Below are positions 19,501 to 34,500 of a stretch of DNA of 64,000 nucleotides, one piece after another; the stretch's first letter is position 1; each line of letters begins with the position of its first letter. The position numbers and the translations under genes are program-made. The stretch comes from Symsagittifera roscoffensis. Lineage: Eukaryota; Xenacoelomorpha; Acoela; Convolutidae. The notes under the pieces are model-generated. The model made no database searches. It was not told the origin of the DNA and saw only the letters and a program-made list of their open reading frames with translations. The DNA lies in the NCBI RefSeq assembly GCF_963678635.1, contig NC_087068.1, positions 29,948,318 to 30,012,317 on the forward strand, given 5' to 3'.

Positions 19501-22500
19501 GTTGAGTAAAATTTTTTGATGATCGCAGAAATTTAAAGTATCATCTGCAGATTGAACTGCTTTGAAATTTTTGGGTAATTGTTCTTTTAGAGCTTTTATG
19601 TTGAAAAATAAAGTTCCTGAGACTGTAGCTTGATGCACACCTTGCTGGAGTGAGACCAAGTCTGACTCTGAATTGTTCATTTTAGTCTTTTGACTGTTGC
19701 TGAAGTCAAAAGTAATCTCAATAGCCGAATCTGATAAACCGAGACTCTTTATTTAGTTTGAAGAAATTCGTCATTGGTTGAGTCAAAAACTTATGAAAGC
19801 TCTGAGAAGGCTAAGGCCACCTATCTGCTTTCATCCATACATTTTCGGAAAAATTCAGTACAGTTAAGTATTGCATAGCAGAGTATGACAATCTAAAACC
19901 CTAGTGTGTATTGCTTAGTTAGTTATTGTTAAACAGATTTTCATTTATTTGTTCAAGTGTTTTAAAAACATTTGATAATGCGCCTGTTTTTGGAATTAGT
20001 TTTAGTTTTGCTAGTTCTGAGTTTTTTTGTATATTGGAGTAACCAAGCCTTTTTCGAGTTTCATCGGAAACATATTTTGTTCTATGTATTTATTTATCTA
20101 GAAAATTGAGTGTGGATATATTTCCTTGCAGCCGTCTTTAAAAACTTATACTGGAAGATTCGATTGACGTGGTGGTGTTCTAGCATTAAGATTGGCTAAT
20201 GACGTTTTACATGAAATTTCACTAATAAATCGGAAAGAAAATTGAAAAGAATAAAGGATAGTTTTTTTAGGTGTAATATTGTGTTTTTTTTTGTTTAAAA
20301 AATTTTTTTGTCAACGAAATAGCCTTGTCTTGTAAGTTTGCAGCTTAGAATATTTGCCGTTTTGAAATTGTGTGTTATTGAGTCTTCAAACTAGTTTTTT
20401 TTTTTAAATTTTTAAAAATTTTTTTATCGATTTTGGTGCTTTTCAATAGTTTTTGTAAGCAGTGTTAGATTATTTGAGTTTATGGAATTTTCCTTCACTA
20501 TCGCAATGTTTTTCAAAACAAGAAAAAATTCGTTAAAAGGCTGTTTTTTGTTGTTTAGAACTTTTTTCATCAAGTTTAACTGATGAAAATTTCAAAAAAG
20601 TATTAGAAGGTGGTTGTTTTCTATCTGTGACCTCTGTGATGTGTGAATTATTTGAAATCATAGCGACATAATTTTCCGGGACTAAATGATTTGTTTTGAC
20701 CGAACCTCAACAAAACTAGCATGTCTGATCGATCGCGGTTGTCAGCTTTTGCCCATTTTTCTGAACACATAAACACAAACATTTCAAAACATTACAATAT
20801 TTCGTTCAAATGAACAGGCAAGGTCAATTAGACAAAGTCAAGGTAATGAAAAGTTTTGCATGTGAATTGTTTTAAATTAATACGACCGATTAGTTTCATT
20901 CAATTTTTTGTGAGGGATAATTTGCCACGGTTAAACTAATCGCATTACGCTGTTCAGTATTAACTATTCCTCTCTTTTTGAATGGTTTGACAAAAATTGT
21001 GTTTATTCACATTAGTCTCTTTTTGAAGTTCAAAATCAGGATGTTATATTTTCAACTTCAAAAAAATGCCCTTTTACGGAATTAGCTTGATGTTATAACT
21101 TTTTGGTGTGAAAAGCGTACAATAGATCATTTAGTAGTCTTAGAAGTAGTGAAATTGTTTGTTCAGGTGTCTAAGATGTGAGACAATTCCAGTGAGTCGG
21201 TTCTACAAGTTATCCGCAGTGATGCTGGACCGCATGCGGATTCCTTCGCCAGGAGGGGCTGTCAGGCTCACGTGGAGACATGCTCTGCCCTTTGTGGTCT
21301 ATCCCCTCCTGGTCTACTGTGGTTCATACGGTGCCTTCATCTGCGCCTTCAGCTTCCTAGTTCTTCTCTACGGGTGAATTTTCAGTACACAGTACTAAAA
21401 TGAGACAAAACTGAGATAATTATCATTGGTGTCTTGCTTTATGAATTTTTTTATTTTAAATTGCTTGATAATGTTCTGAGTGACCAAAATATGTTCCAGA
21501 AGGCTTTTTATTGATATTTTCTCTGCGTAGTAGTGTAAGGAACCCAACCATCAATAGAAATAAGCGAACTATTTATTGACATGGATGGCGATCATAAGAG
21601 TTACAACAGTTTCTTCCACGTTTTAGAATCTAAGAAGTTATGTAAAATCTACTTTTTTCCAGGATCGCTCTCTACTCGCAGTTTATGTTCTCGCGCAAGC
21701 AGAAGAACACAGTCGTGGGTTGTTTCATCTGGGCATACTTAGTGTACACTTATTTGCTGTACCTCTGGTATCTCTACCCTATGCACAACATTCCTCAGAC
21801 ATGGCTGGCAATTCAACACGTTTCCATTTGCTTCTTCATACTCTCATATGTACTAACTCTCGCAGGTTAGAGAAGTGTGTTTCCTGTTGACTTGATAAAA
21901 CAAAAGGGCAGTAGTCGTAGAAAGTGTGTAGCCAAACCTGGTTTGAATAGTAAGTTTTATCATGAGTAAGTTGTTAAAATACATTCTTATTTGGAAATAA
22001 CGAACTGACAATTGATTGTTGCTTGCATTTTGAGATTTTTTTGGGCTAAGTACAGGGTTGTCATGTTAATAACAAGGTGTTTCTAACAGACCTAAATTTA
22101 ACATATTATTAACACAACGTTTTAAAAAATTCTAGCTTTCAATTCAAATGCAGTCGTTTTTTCATATTTCATCGAAAAAATTAGGCGACTAGGCCTTTGC
22201 TATTTCCTCCAGAGCTAGATTAGAGCGGTGTTCCTCAATTCTTAGACTCACCTATGGAAAAGTTTTTTGGGTGTCGAGAAGGCTGGAAAGCTAGGGTTTC
22301 TCTTTAAACAACTCACTGAGTGATTTTAAAACTCAATTTTGTTTTTAATGTGTTTTTTTTTCATCTAATTAACACGTTAAAAACGTTTTGATTAACAATA
22401 TGGCAGCCCTGGCTAAATAACGTTTGACGAGTTTTTTGTCTATCCGAAATGTTTCAGGTATACTTTTGACCATTTTCATCTGGTTGATACTTTTTTTTAA

Positions 22501-25500
22501 TTTGCAGTTCGTAAGTACAGTTATTCTGTTCTGTTCACTCTTGAAGTCTGCTCCTTTCTTATGGAAAGTATGCAGCTCTGCATCTTCGCTTCCAACATAT
22601 CCACGCTATGAACTACTTAACGCGAAGGTTTTGCACGAAGGTTTTTTCACCTTCAATCTGGTATAGCATTTCATGAAACTTCATTTGTTTTGTAGAGCTG
22701 GCAAACGAAAATTCAAATTATACTCGGGCAACCATAACTTATGTAAATTACCATAAATGCCTTCAGTGATTAACACTGCCTTGTAGTAGACTTAATTAGC
22801 ACACTGTGTCACCAAAACAGTATCAATTTATCTGGGAGCGATTAATGTGGAGGAACAATCTATGATGTGACACATTCGCAAATTTTATGTAAAACAATAT
22901 CGGTTGGTAACGATGGAAGCAGGCAGAGAGAAAACATTGAGATAAAGATATTTGTTGAGAGCAACCCGGGTTGACCAAAACTGCTAGTCATACCATTTTC
23001 ATATATGGAAAAAGGCCAATCATACTCTTTTCATGCAATTTCAGAAGTACAGAAAATTTGCATGAAAGGTCAATGATTAGTGATTTTCAATTATGAAAAT
23101 TGTATGACTAGCATTCTAAAAAGTTAAGTTATTCAAGTTTTTGTGGTTTTGTTCGTAACCGAAGACAAGTGACAAAGACTTTCACCAAAGACTACTCAAA
23201 AGAATATTCACCAAATTTTTGATCATCTTGCATTTACAATGCATTGGAAAATATCTGAATTGAATTATTTTAGACAATTTTTTTCCAGGTATATTTTTTG
23301 TCCTTTTTCGCTGTTTTTATCACTTTCTTTGACATGAAAAAAGTTTTTTTGTTTATTTTTCCATTTATGGTTTGTGTTTTCAAAATATCTGAATCGAATT
23401 ATTTTAGACAAATCATATAATGAAAGTATCAAACTTTAAAATTTAGGCAAAAATTTTTAAGACGATCTTTTTTAAAATTTGAATTTAAAATTAATCGGGC
23501 ATTGATCAAGGCATACATAAATATTATATACAGAAAAAATAGGCGTTTTAAGCGTTTTTGAAAAAGCTATTCAGAGAAACGGAAAAATCTAACTTTTGTG
23601 TATTTCCAGGACTGTTATGCATACAAAACAAATTAAATTTTGAATACAAAAAAAGTTTTGTTTTAGTAGAAAGATTCAATTTGCTGTTGATTTTTTTTGG
23701 GGGGTACTGCTTCGAAACTACCTCATCAAAAAAATGCTAGTCATACAGTTTCCATAGTTCTCCATTTTTTTCTTTTTTATTTGTGACAGGGGCGGATCTA
23801 GGATTTTCTCGAGGGGGGTGGGGTGACAGGGGCGGATCTATAAATTTTTTATAGGTCGTCCAACTTTTCCCAGCTCTCCCAAAGCACTACAACGACCATG
23901 TTTCGGCCAAATTTGCTACGCCGTAGGCATAATTTAAAAGAAAAAAACAGTCCAAAAAAGCGTTTTTAGGCACTTTTTAGAAGAGGTTAACAAAAAAAAT
24001 CGCGTTTTTTCAGCGCACGCTTTCCCCTCAAACTTATTCAATTTTGAAAATTATTAGGGTCCGTTAGCCAAAAATGGATATCTCAAAAATAGTACAAAGG
24101 GGACCTTTTGGGTCGGAAGATGGGCGTCCGCCCCTTCCTCTAAATCCGCCCCTGATTTATGACGATATACCAACTTTTATGCCAAAACAAGAAAAAAGTT
24201 CCTGAAAATTCGATGACACTATTTTAGCAAAACGAAAAAAAATTCTTATGACTAGTATTTTTTCATAGACTGTTTATGGATTTGTATGATTAGCAATTTA
24301 GGTCTATGGAGGTCAACCCGGGTATGTGCGATTTGTTTGATGGTTGGTGTGGATCCCTAAAATGTTTGCTTTCGATCTTTTCTCTAAATTCGCTGGACAA
24401 ACTTTTCTTACTTGCTTTTTTATGTATGAGATCCAATTCTCTAATTGTACCGCAGTCGTTTAATTAGAAAACGTGAGACGACATTTCTTAAAAGGTGATA
24501 ACTCATAACAGACGACGCTTCTTAACAATGAATTAAGTGGCTAACAGTGATTCATGCTTGCCGAATGTGAACGCAGAGGCTTGTGACTACTTGCCAATGC
24601 CTTGTTAAGAATCACTAGTTTTAGCCGCGAAGAATTGCGGCGTGTTACGAGTTTTCGTCCAAGCATAAAGTGGAGGGCTTAGAAAGCAATGCAAATAATT
24701 GGCCTATAACTCTGTTCTGTTCTGTATTGAACAGGTCCTGGTTTCGTTCCCATCCGCAGTGGGGAAGAACAGGAGAAGATCACCTACATTAATCAGTGTG
24801 AGGTGCAGATCAACGGCAGTGAATTACAGGCGGAGGACACTTACATTAAAGTGGATGAAGTGACAGGAGCCACTGAAGAGATTCAGCCTATGAAAGAGTT
24901 CTACAAGTAAGTTTTCTTCAGTAAAAATAGTGACAAAAATACACTTGTCGATCATTTTTCTGCACTCCATCTTTCAGAAGTTTCTTTTTTTTTACATTTA
25001 CGATAGACGAGGGTCGTGAAATCGGTCGTCGACCTTTTGTCCAATGAACAACTTATCTTTATAAGCGCTTGTTAAGAGACAATGAACGCAGTGAAGACAT
25101 ATAGGTCTTGGTGGTTTTTTATAAAGTCTAAGAAATTGTTCACGCCTAGATTTGATTTTTCGCGCTTTGATTTTGGATTTTTTGTTAAAGTACGTTCATT
25201 TCTTTTGTTAAAAAAAGGCAAACTCCACTATCAAACAGAAAACTGTAAAAGTCACGAAAAACGTGATCGACTTCTAGTTTCGAACGTCTTGTTTTCAGAT
25301 TTCTAAGCGGAATAGAAAATCTGGCTTTGACCCTTTTTTCATTTTGGGTCAAGTTTATATTTAAAATTTTCGACCATAACTTATATTTGAAAGTCAACAA
25401 GCTTCAAAGTCATACATATTTTTGAAATTTTTACAATAAAAATAATCAGTGTTTTTTTTCTATTTCCTTGTGTTCGTTGTCTCTTTTCAACTGTCTATTG

Positions 25501-28500
25501 GCTATGTTTTATTTCGGCACGTGACTGAATTACTGCTCCAATTTTATTGATGTAGAGAGTACAAGAATTACTACTAGAGCTGGTAAGCGTTTATGGATGA
25601 TTTTACAATTATTATAGCTCTTCTGCACTCGCCTCCCCTAAAATATTAAATTTCGTTTTTGAAAAACTATTATGGAATTTTTACATTGCAGCGAAACTTT
25701 GATTGGTGAACAAATTAACTATTGCTATTGTGAATTTACCCAAACGAGTTTGCGAGTCTTATGTTATTTTACGGGCTTACAGTTTTCCCAAGGTGTAACT
25801 CGCATAAAATAAAGCTAATTTTGATGCTAGTTGCTACACAGCTTGGACAAACTAATAGCATATAATTATTCACCTTACTGGTGGCTAGTTTTTTTTTGTT
25901 AAATTTGAGATGTGATGACGTCAGACTCGTAATCTCCAGTTTGGGGGTTTGGTTTCGGTTCTTGGCATATATTTTGTTTTTAAAGATTGTTTTTACTTTT
26001 TCTTTAACTTATTTCATTTTTGGAGCCAATTTGAGGCGTTTTGGAAGATCATGATTTCAGGGGTCGTAACATGTGAAACCTCAATGAAATTTAAAATTTC
26101 GGGGAGCCAAAGAGGCCTTTTTTGCAATACTTTTTTTTGGCTAAAGAATTGTGTGCCAAAATTTTGTCGACATAGTTGACCGAAGTTTTCCTTGAAAAGT
26201 CTTCTTGATTAACAGTCGATTTAGTTTTCTTGATTAAGATTTGAGGACGTGAGACAATGAACGTAGATGGTTTCCTGTTTTTTTTTTCAGGAAAAGGCTT
26301 AAAATTCTTTAAAGTTTTACAGAAGTGCATTCATGCATATTAATGCATTTATGAATGCTTTTAGTTATGTTTCCCTTTTTTGAGTTCAATTCAGTTTCAT
26401 CTGCGAAAAGGTAAGTTGCGCTTTCCAATTACGAAAGGTACAGTTCACGGAACACGTGATCGACTTCAATTTTCGAAAGTGGAATTTAATTTTCAGATTT
26501 TCCAATTGAATAAAAACTTCACCTATTGATCGCGTTTTCTCAATTTGCTTTAATTTAATCAAAAATGTCAATAATAAATTACTCAGTAATAAAGTCTATT
26601 TCAACTTCGATGAGCTAAACGTCATTTAATTTTTAAAATTGAATTTGTTTAAAAAATAGGTCAATTTTTCTTTACTGTTTCCTTGCGTACATCGAATCTT
26701 TACCAACGGTCATAAGTTTTATTTTTGTTGTATTTTTTTTGGAAATATCCCTCAAGGCTTGAATTTGGTGATTAAATTCATCAACATAACTTCACAAAGA
26801 AAACAGCTGTAAAACGATACCCGAGAACTTAATGTTCAAACTAGCGTGTAGCGCACCTCCGGTGCTTCGAGTTCTTAAAAAATTATAAAAAATCGCATAC
26901 ATTGGAAATGAGATCTGCATCCTTTGAGTGTACTGACAGCACCCAATTACAGGAATAGTAATTTCAAATTTTGTAAAAATTTTTATTTAAGTTTTTTTAC
27001 TTAATTTTTGAAAAACCATAAAAAACGTCATGTCTCGAAAACTACAAGGATATGTGCCGAATTTTTAGAGGCAAAAGTAGCAACTCCTGGAAGTTCAATT
27101 GAAGAGCCTCAATATAGAGATGTGAACTTAGTTCTTTGAACAATTTACAAGAAAGACATAACAAACGTCACATCTCGGAAAGTAAGAGTACTTGAGCAGT
27201 CGAATTTAGACGCAAGATTTGCAACTTGCAGCTCGTGAGAGCGCCTTCCAAGTACGAAACTACAATGTTGAGAATTTCAAGTTTTTGAATTTTTAAAGTC
27301 TGAAGAAGTTTTCCGAAGAATTAAAGAAATCATAAAACACGTCATATCTTCGAAACTACAAGGATTTGAGCAGTCATATTTGGAGGCAAGATTCGCAACC
27401 ACTGAAACCCTGAGATTACTCTGACAGCCCCGACTACAAAAATGGGCGTCTCAAATTTTGAAGAAAAAAATTTAAATTGTTTTTGATAAAATCTCAAAAA
27501 CGTCATTTCTCCAAAACAGCAAGGATTTGAGCAGTCATATTCAAAGGCAAAACTCGCAACATCTGGTACTACCCTGAAAGAGCGTCTCTTCAAATGTTGG
27601 AAATTTCATATCTCGAAAACTTCATATCTCGAAAACTATTTGGATTTCATATCTCGAAAACTATTTCATATCTCGAAAATTTCATATCTCGAAAACTATT
27701 TGGATTTGAGCACGCAAGACTCACAACCCCTCGGGGTACCCTAAGAGCTTTCAACTACGGGATGGAGACCATCAAAATTTTTGAATACTTTTAAATCTAA
27801 GTATTTTGAAAGTTTTTGAAGAAAAATCATAAAAAACGTCAAATCTTGAAAACTACAAGGATTTGAGAAGTCAGATTCGGGAGCAAGATGCGCAATCCTG
27901 AGAGTACCCTGTGAGCTTCCAACTACTGGGTTGAGATTTTCAAATTTTGTGAAATTTTAACAGTTCAAGTTTTCTAGATATTTTTGAAAAATCTCGAAAA
28001 TTGCCGTATATCGCAAACTAAAAGGATTTGGTTATTCTTATATGGAGGCCCAATTCGCAACCCCTGGGGAATCATTATTTCATCGCACCATTGGGTTGCT
28101 AATTTCAAAATTGATGAAATAATCCTTGACATCAAACTTGAAAAACAAAAAAAATTCTTAACCATTGCAATGTACGATATATCTTAAACGTGAAAAAATT
28201 CTTTCGTTAAACATGCAAAAATATTACGTTAAAAAAGTTTAAACATGGCAAGATAGTGAAGCCCGCATTTAATTATATAATAGATCGTTAAAATTGATAG
28301 ACCGCTCTATTACATTTTTTTGAGGACGTAGCGTAAGAGTTCTTTATAGACGCTAATTTGGTTTAATTGGGTTTTTGCCAGATGAACAAAAAAATTATTG
28401 GTATCGAAATTTTCCTTATTTGTGAAGAATCTGGTATTTTTTTTCACAATGAATTTACTCCTATTCTTAGTGACGCGAAGTTTCAATATTCTTGAAGTTT

Positions 28501-31500
28501 TTGTACATGATTAATTTGGTTGATACGTTTTTGTACTTGATTCATAGCTTCAATTCTGTCGGAATTTTCTCAAAGCTTTTTTTAGAATAACTTTCTATGG
28601 TTTTATATGAGAGTAATTGAAGTCTTTAAAAGAAATTGTTGAAAGTTTCAATCAACCTCTTAGACTTTTTAAATTGTGAAAAAAAATGATTTTTTTTTGT
28701 AATTTTTGTTGTTTTTCTCGGTTCAAGTAACAAAATTGGGTCAAACCTTTGTTGTTTTTGATTCTACGATCGGCTGTACTTTAGGTATTCTTTTTGAGGC
28801 AGATTAAATATTTCATTAGTTATTTTAGATTTTTTTGGTCATTTTTTTTGAGTTTTTCTATATTTGATGTTTGATTTTTTTTCTCGTCAGATTCTAACCC
28901 AGTAATTTTTTCATTTAGCCATTTCATTTGAAAAACAAAGACCAACCAAGCTTTTTTCTTTATTTGATGTTTGATTTTTTTCTCATCAGATTCTAACCCA
29001 TTGTTTTTTTCATTTAGCCATTTCATTTGTAAAACAAAGACCAACCAAGCCTGAAGTAGTTTTTTCAGCTAATAGTTTTTTTTCGGTTTATTTGTTTAGC
29101 ACAAACCTTGCTTATTAGTATATAGTTTGGCATACCGAGATCGGTCGGCTTCAATTCCGTCGGCTTAGTTTGTCAATAGTTTTATTATATTAATTCTTGT
29201 TATTAATATAACGACCAAACGAGAGATTTTTGCGAGTCTGAATCACTCTCTTAAGCCCTTCATAACAAATTAAGAAAATTTAAACATGAAAATTAGTCAC
29301 TTTTTTGAAATAAGAAAATTGTTTTATAAAAATACGAATTTGGTCTATGACCCAAATTGGCACGAGTGTTGTAATACGATAGGATCATGGTTACACAGAG
29401 TTGTCGCTTTTGTGCAATATTGCTAGTTGTGTTAAGTTTCACATGGGCTGATATTTTTTCGATGATTTTATTGCTTTGTAGTTCTTAAGTTTTCCCCGAT
29501 ATATTGTCGTTCCTTGTTGTTATAATTTGTTACTTTTTCATGAGTAATGAAAGTAGTGAGTACTCGTAGATAGGTCTTGTCTTGGTGATTTTTTTTTCTG
29601 TTTTTTTTTTCAGGAAAAAGTCTTGTTCACACTTAATTTTGATTTTTCGCGGCTTGATTTTTGATTTCTGAAGCTCAGTTCATTTCTTTTGTTGAAAGTA
29701 GGGCAAACTCCACTGTTGAACAGCAAAAAATTAAAAGTCGCGATAAACGTGATTGACTTCCAATGGAATTTATTTATCAGATTTCCCAACAAAATAAGAA
29801 TTTACCTATTGCTCCAGTTTTCTCAAATTTGGATCAAATTTTTAGTGGAATTCAAAGAGTTTTAAGGGCACATGTTTTTTCTTTTAAGTTCGGAAGTTGA
29901 ATTTTTTTAAAGACAATTCAATTTTTTTTTCTATTCCATGCGTTCATTACTCTTTTCCAACTATCAGTTGGCTAAGTCTTCGATTTACGCGGATGTGGCA
30001 CTTTTTTCGATACTTATCGAGCAGGTCTGTCAATATGTGTTTAGTTCGAGCAGTTTTCCGTTACTGTTCCAATGTTACGTAGAAATTTGTTCGTAAGTGT
30101 TGTGAAGCGCAGATTCGGCGCCTAAGCTTCGGGTGAGCACGACGAAAAAACGCGATTTTTGGTTAAAACGGAAGTTAAAACAGATTTTTTGGCCTGTTTT
30201 TTAATTTGCTCGTAGCACAAAAATTTTGGCCAAAGCAGGGTCTCTTAAGTGCTTGGGGAAAGCTCGGAAAATCAATTTGGTCGACCTAAAAAAAGGTTGA
30301 CAAGTTTTCGAGATGTTTTGAAAATCTGTCCACCCCACCACTCGAGAGAATCCTAGATCCGTCCCTGAGCAATTCTGAATCATCCATATTCGGAGAAAAC
30401 AACATCTATGTTCAAAGTCATCTGTTTCACATTTGGCTGTTTGATGAAATATAATCATTAAAAAATCAGACAATATGAACAACTTCAAAAAGCATTGAGA
30501 TTTGATTCGTTCTCTCTTTTTTACTTAGCTTCTGACTTGTATAATTGATATTTAGATGTTGAACTATAAAATATAAATACTAATCAATCTTGATCCATAA
30601 GTACACCCTAATTATTGTTAGTGAATAATTTTGATTCAAAATTGGTTTAAAACCTAACTTCGCTTTTACCAGGGTTTCCTGCATGTCTATTGAGATCAGG
30701 AAACGAAGAGTAGGGTTAAGATCAGAATTAGGCTAATTTTGATCTTACTCCTGGGAATAATAATCATTATTATTTATTTCAAATCGGTATGTTGCAATCA
30801 AAGATCGATTTATTTATAATTTGATGAAGCACCAATTTGTGAGATCTTTCGATCTGTCGGGTGACATCTCCTTGACTTCCTGGTCCAAATAGATCTGCAG
30901 GAAAAACTGGTAAATTGGAAGTTAATTTGAAACCAAGCAATCCGGCATAAAAAAGATAGCGTGACAAACAGACGATGTAATTTATCTGAAACTTAACTAT
31001 TCAGAGATAATTACTACTTACGGTCATAACTCATTGTGCTTTTATTCAAGGTTGAATCCGCAGTTCTTAGCTGAAAACGACTCCTCAACTACTTCCAAAC
31101 TGCCTCCTGGATCCCAGAAAGTGGACCCTAGCTCCATGGCCGAGGTACCTGAAATGGAGGCAGATGACCTAGAGACTGGCTGTGGGGTGTACTGGCCCGT
31201 GCTGAAGTGTGATTGGTTCTACTGTACAGTGTGTAAGATGCTAGTGCCTCCTCTGTCTGTGCACTGTAGAACATGCGACAGATGTGTGTACGAACTAGAC
31301 CATCATTGTTTCTGGTACGAGTACCTGCTTTGTTGAAAAATTACTCAAGTTCAACATCCACTTTTTTGCCTAATATTATATATTTTTAAATAGCGTTCAA
31401 CTGAAATTCACGTGACACAGTTCCAGTAGCACAATTGCGTAGGACTGTTGAGTTACATTGTCGAGTCTGTGGTTCAGTTTCTGTAGAGGGTATTTGTTTT

Positions 31501-34500
31501 TCAAAACTTATAAATGTTTTTGAGTTCTTGGCTTTTTCTCTTTTTTTCTTCGCTACTTCGAAGAGAAGCTACTTCTTGCTGTTTTGTCTTTTGTGCTTGC
31601 GGAGTATAGCTTCGCCTCTGTGGTGAAATATATTTTTTTGAATTGGAAGAAGAAGGACTGGAAGGGCTACAATTTGATTATACTAGCTAGCGAGTGTAGT
31701 GTATTAGTATGACTGTTTTTTGTCCAACTTAACTCGCAAATAAAAGCGCTCATTTGGTGGCACTATTGCTATAATCACGAGCTGTAGCATTGGAAATTTC
31801 TTAACATCTGTTTTATGTTTTGTGGACTAGTGTTTGCTATTGTTAAGCGACGGTGGCGCAGATAGTAGGACGTAAGACTCCTTAGCTACTGGTCGGAGGT
31901 TTAAAGCCGAACTTAGCACAAGATTTCTTTATATTTGCTGGAATTTTTGCTACATAGCATGGGCAATTTATTAGCATCTAGAGCTGCATCATAATCTATC
32001 AATCTGATACGTATTGAGTTAGGTCCTTGAGGTTAACTCATAGAGTAATTTCGGATAGGGTACACCGTCTGCTCGTCACGCTATCTTATTTTCGGCCGGA
32101 TAGATTCGTGCAACTTCTTAGTCTAATACCGATCCTAATCTTACTCTTATATCTACTAGTCTCAGGGTGTTTAACTAGTCTCTGCTAGGCTCAATAGATC
32201 TAGAGTATACTAGCTTATTGCAACTGCTTTAGTTCTTTTGGAGAGGTAACTATTTTCTAAGTTAAATTCAAATCTCTCTGGTGCTGAAATTACAAGTAAT
32301 TTCAGCACTTACAAATAAGTGGGTTGTTAGTTAGATGGATTATGATTGGTTAATATTAAATATTTTACAGTGGTAAAATATCTAATTTATCCAATAATAA
32401 AAAGGAGTTTAGATCAGGTTCCAGTATAGCGTTTAACTGTTAATCAATCGCATGTTTTGATTTCTCTACCGAAGATCTGCCATATATTTGATAACTGATG
32501 CGTGCGTTGAAAAACTCGGAGAAAGTTACTTTCTATTCATAATGGAAATTTTTTTACTAGAGTTAATAGACAACGAGTGTAGTCATAAAATTTAGGTGAG
32601 CGTCTGAGTCATTCATGTCCTTTTTGGTAGCTGTATTTTTGCCAATGCATATTTACAATTAAAATTTGGTGTCAGTATTAATATCGAGAGCTGCTGCATT
32701 GTTCGGGAAGCGTCGTACGAGTTTTGGGTTGTCTGATAGCAGCTCCAAGTTTTCCGGGTAGTCGTATTCGTCGAGGGAAAAGATGATCTGCTGCCAGCGT
32801 GGATTCTTGCTTGGTTTGATATCTTTTATCAGCTCCTCATAGTCGAAATCGACTTCGCCCCACCCAAATGTCTTTCGCACTCGGTTGATATAGCAAGTGA
32901 TCAGGATTCCTAGTGGGAACCAAATGACGGCACTGAAGAAAAGCAGCAAGGCAATAATTTGCGCCCACCAAGGATATGGGGTATTGTCATCGAGGTATGT
33001 GAGGAACTTGTCATCCTTAATCTCCAGTACAAATTGGCCGATGAGTGTTATTAGAATGGACAAGGGTCCAATGAACTTGATAAGGATCATGAAAGGCCAA
33101 GGGAGTTTCATGTCGGTTAGGAGTTTGAAGTCTCGAGCAAAGTTGTTGAAACCGTAGATCCAACCGGCGGCAATGAATTCGAATAGACCCATGAATACCA
33201 ACACCAACACACTGCCGTATTTGTCAAAAATATCAATAAAGAAGGAGCCGTGAACGGAAGAGAAGAGCATTGCGAACAGTCCTGATGCGAAACAGCAAGC
33301 AAACAAAGTCAATTTGTAGCCGAATTTCTTGGTTACACCTAAGTCTTTAAGAATCGACAGGTATCCTTCTAGGGATCCGAAAGCAGAGTCCAAGCCAAGA
33401 GTAATGATCATGAGGTAAAACATCATAGACAGAACAGAGGCTCCGTATTCAGTGTTGTCGATCAGATCAAGAGCTTTGGCCATGGCGATGAATACTAGGC
33501 CAGCAGAGGCATCGTCTTGTTTCACGTAATCGCGGATGGTAAGACTAGGGTCGCAATTGGGTGTTTCGTTGCTATGACATTTGGTCCACTCGTCCTTAGC
33601 CATGTGACCTGAATAAAGCCGAGAATTGAAACTAGTTCACATCGAAAAAGTCACTTGTGAGCTATACATGAAAGTTTGTCCGTTCTTTTAAGACTTAAGA
33701 GTTTGTTTTTTGTTCTGCCCTGTGACTAAATTCTATTACGAGTAATGAACGCTTATGTAGGTATTGCTGTTTTTTTCCCGTTTTTTTTTCAGGAAAAAGT
33801 CCTCAAAGTCTCTAATAACTACAGATAAGCATTCATACATATTGATGCATTAATGAATGGACTTAGGTATAAATGCACTTTTTGAGTTCAATTGAAAATC
33901 ATCTGCTGAAAGTGACCTAAAAAGCACTCTCCAAATACGAACGTGGAAATGGCGCAAAATAAACGTGAACGTTTTCTAGTTTCGAAAATATAGTTTACTT
34001 TTTAGATTTCCAGCGGAATAAAAACTTTGCCTGTTGATCCAGTTTTCTCAAGTTGGGATAATGTTATCGAAAAGCGCCAATCATAAATCGTTCTAGGAAA
34101 TCAAAGAGCTTAAAGGGCATCTATTTTTTTTCTATGAAATTAGAAAGTTGAGATTTTTTTAATGTTTACTTGCGTTCATTACTCTTTTCCTATCTTCGAT
34201 TGGTTATATTTTGTTTTATTCCAATGAGATGTGTCGAACAGCTCCTTACCCTTGATTGAGAAGATGCCGAGTGCTGCGTAGAGAGACGTCAAGCTGTTGA
34301 CCACAATGATCACAATCGAATCGCGGAAGGTGTTGTTCTTCACGGGCATGTAGGATGCCATCGCAATCAGACCTCCAAAGCCGAGTGAAGCCGAGAAAAA
34401 GACCTGTTCACTAGCGGCCTGCCAAACAGTGAAGTCCCCGAGTTTACTCCAGTCAGGCTCAAACAGGTACTCGAGGCCATGCTCGGCACCGTCAGATGTT

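Larger units (their letters stand above)
22964..24325. mobile_element. Composite foldback element with acccgggttgacc termini
   Basis: Starts with acccgggttgacc and ends with ggtcaacccgggt, each followed inward by a ctagtcatac-type motif (22984 and 24283, inverted). Inner inverted pairs of the same motif (about 23101, 23731, 24247) suggest nested or repeated insertion. Inside lie the second copy of the 105-bp duplication (23278-23383) and a hAT MITE (23787-24154). No coding sequence. Confidence 0.6.

Noticed and set aside
28820-29044. Repeat protein on the - strand (WLVFVFQMKWLNEK units)
   Set aside because: It is the translation of the 103-bp tandem duplication in an intron, with no start context or conservation.
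31435-31626. Extra exon of the palmitoyltransferase after exon 5
   Set aside because: It contains no part of the zinc-binding domain; exon 5 joins exon 6 in phase to complete DHHCFW-LDCCVG.
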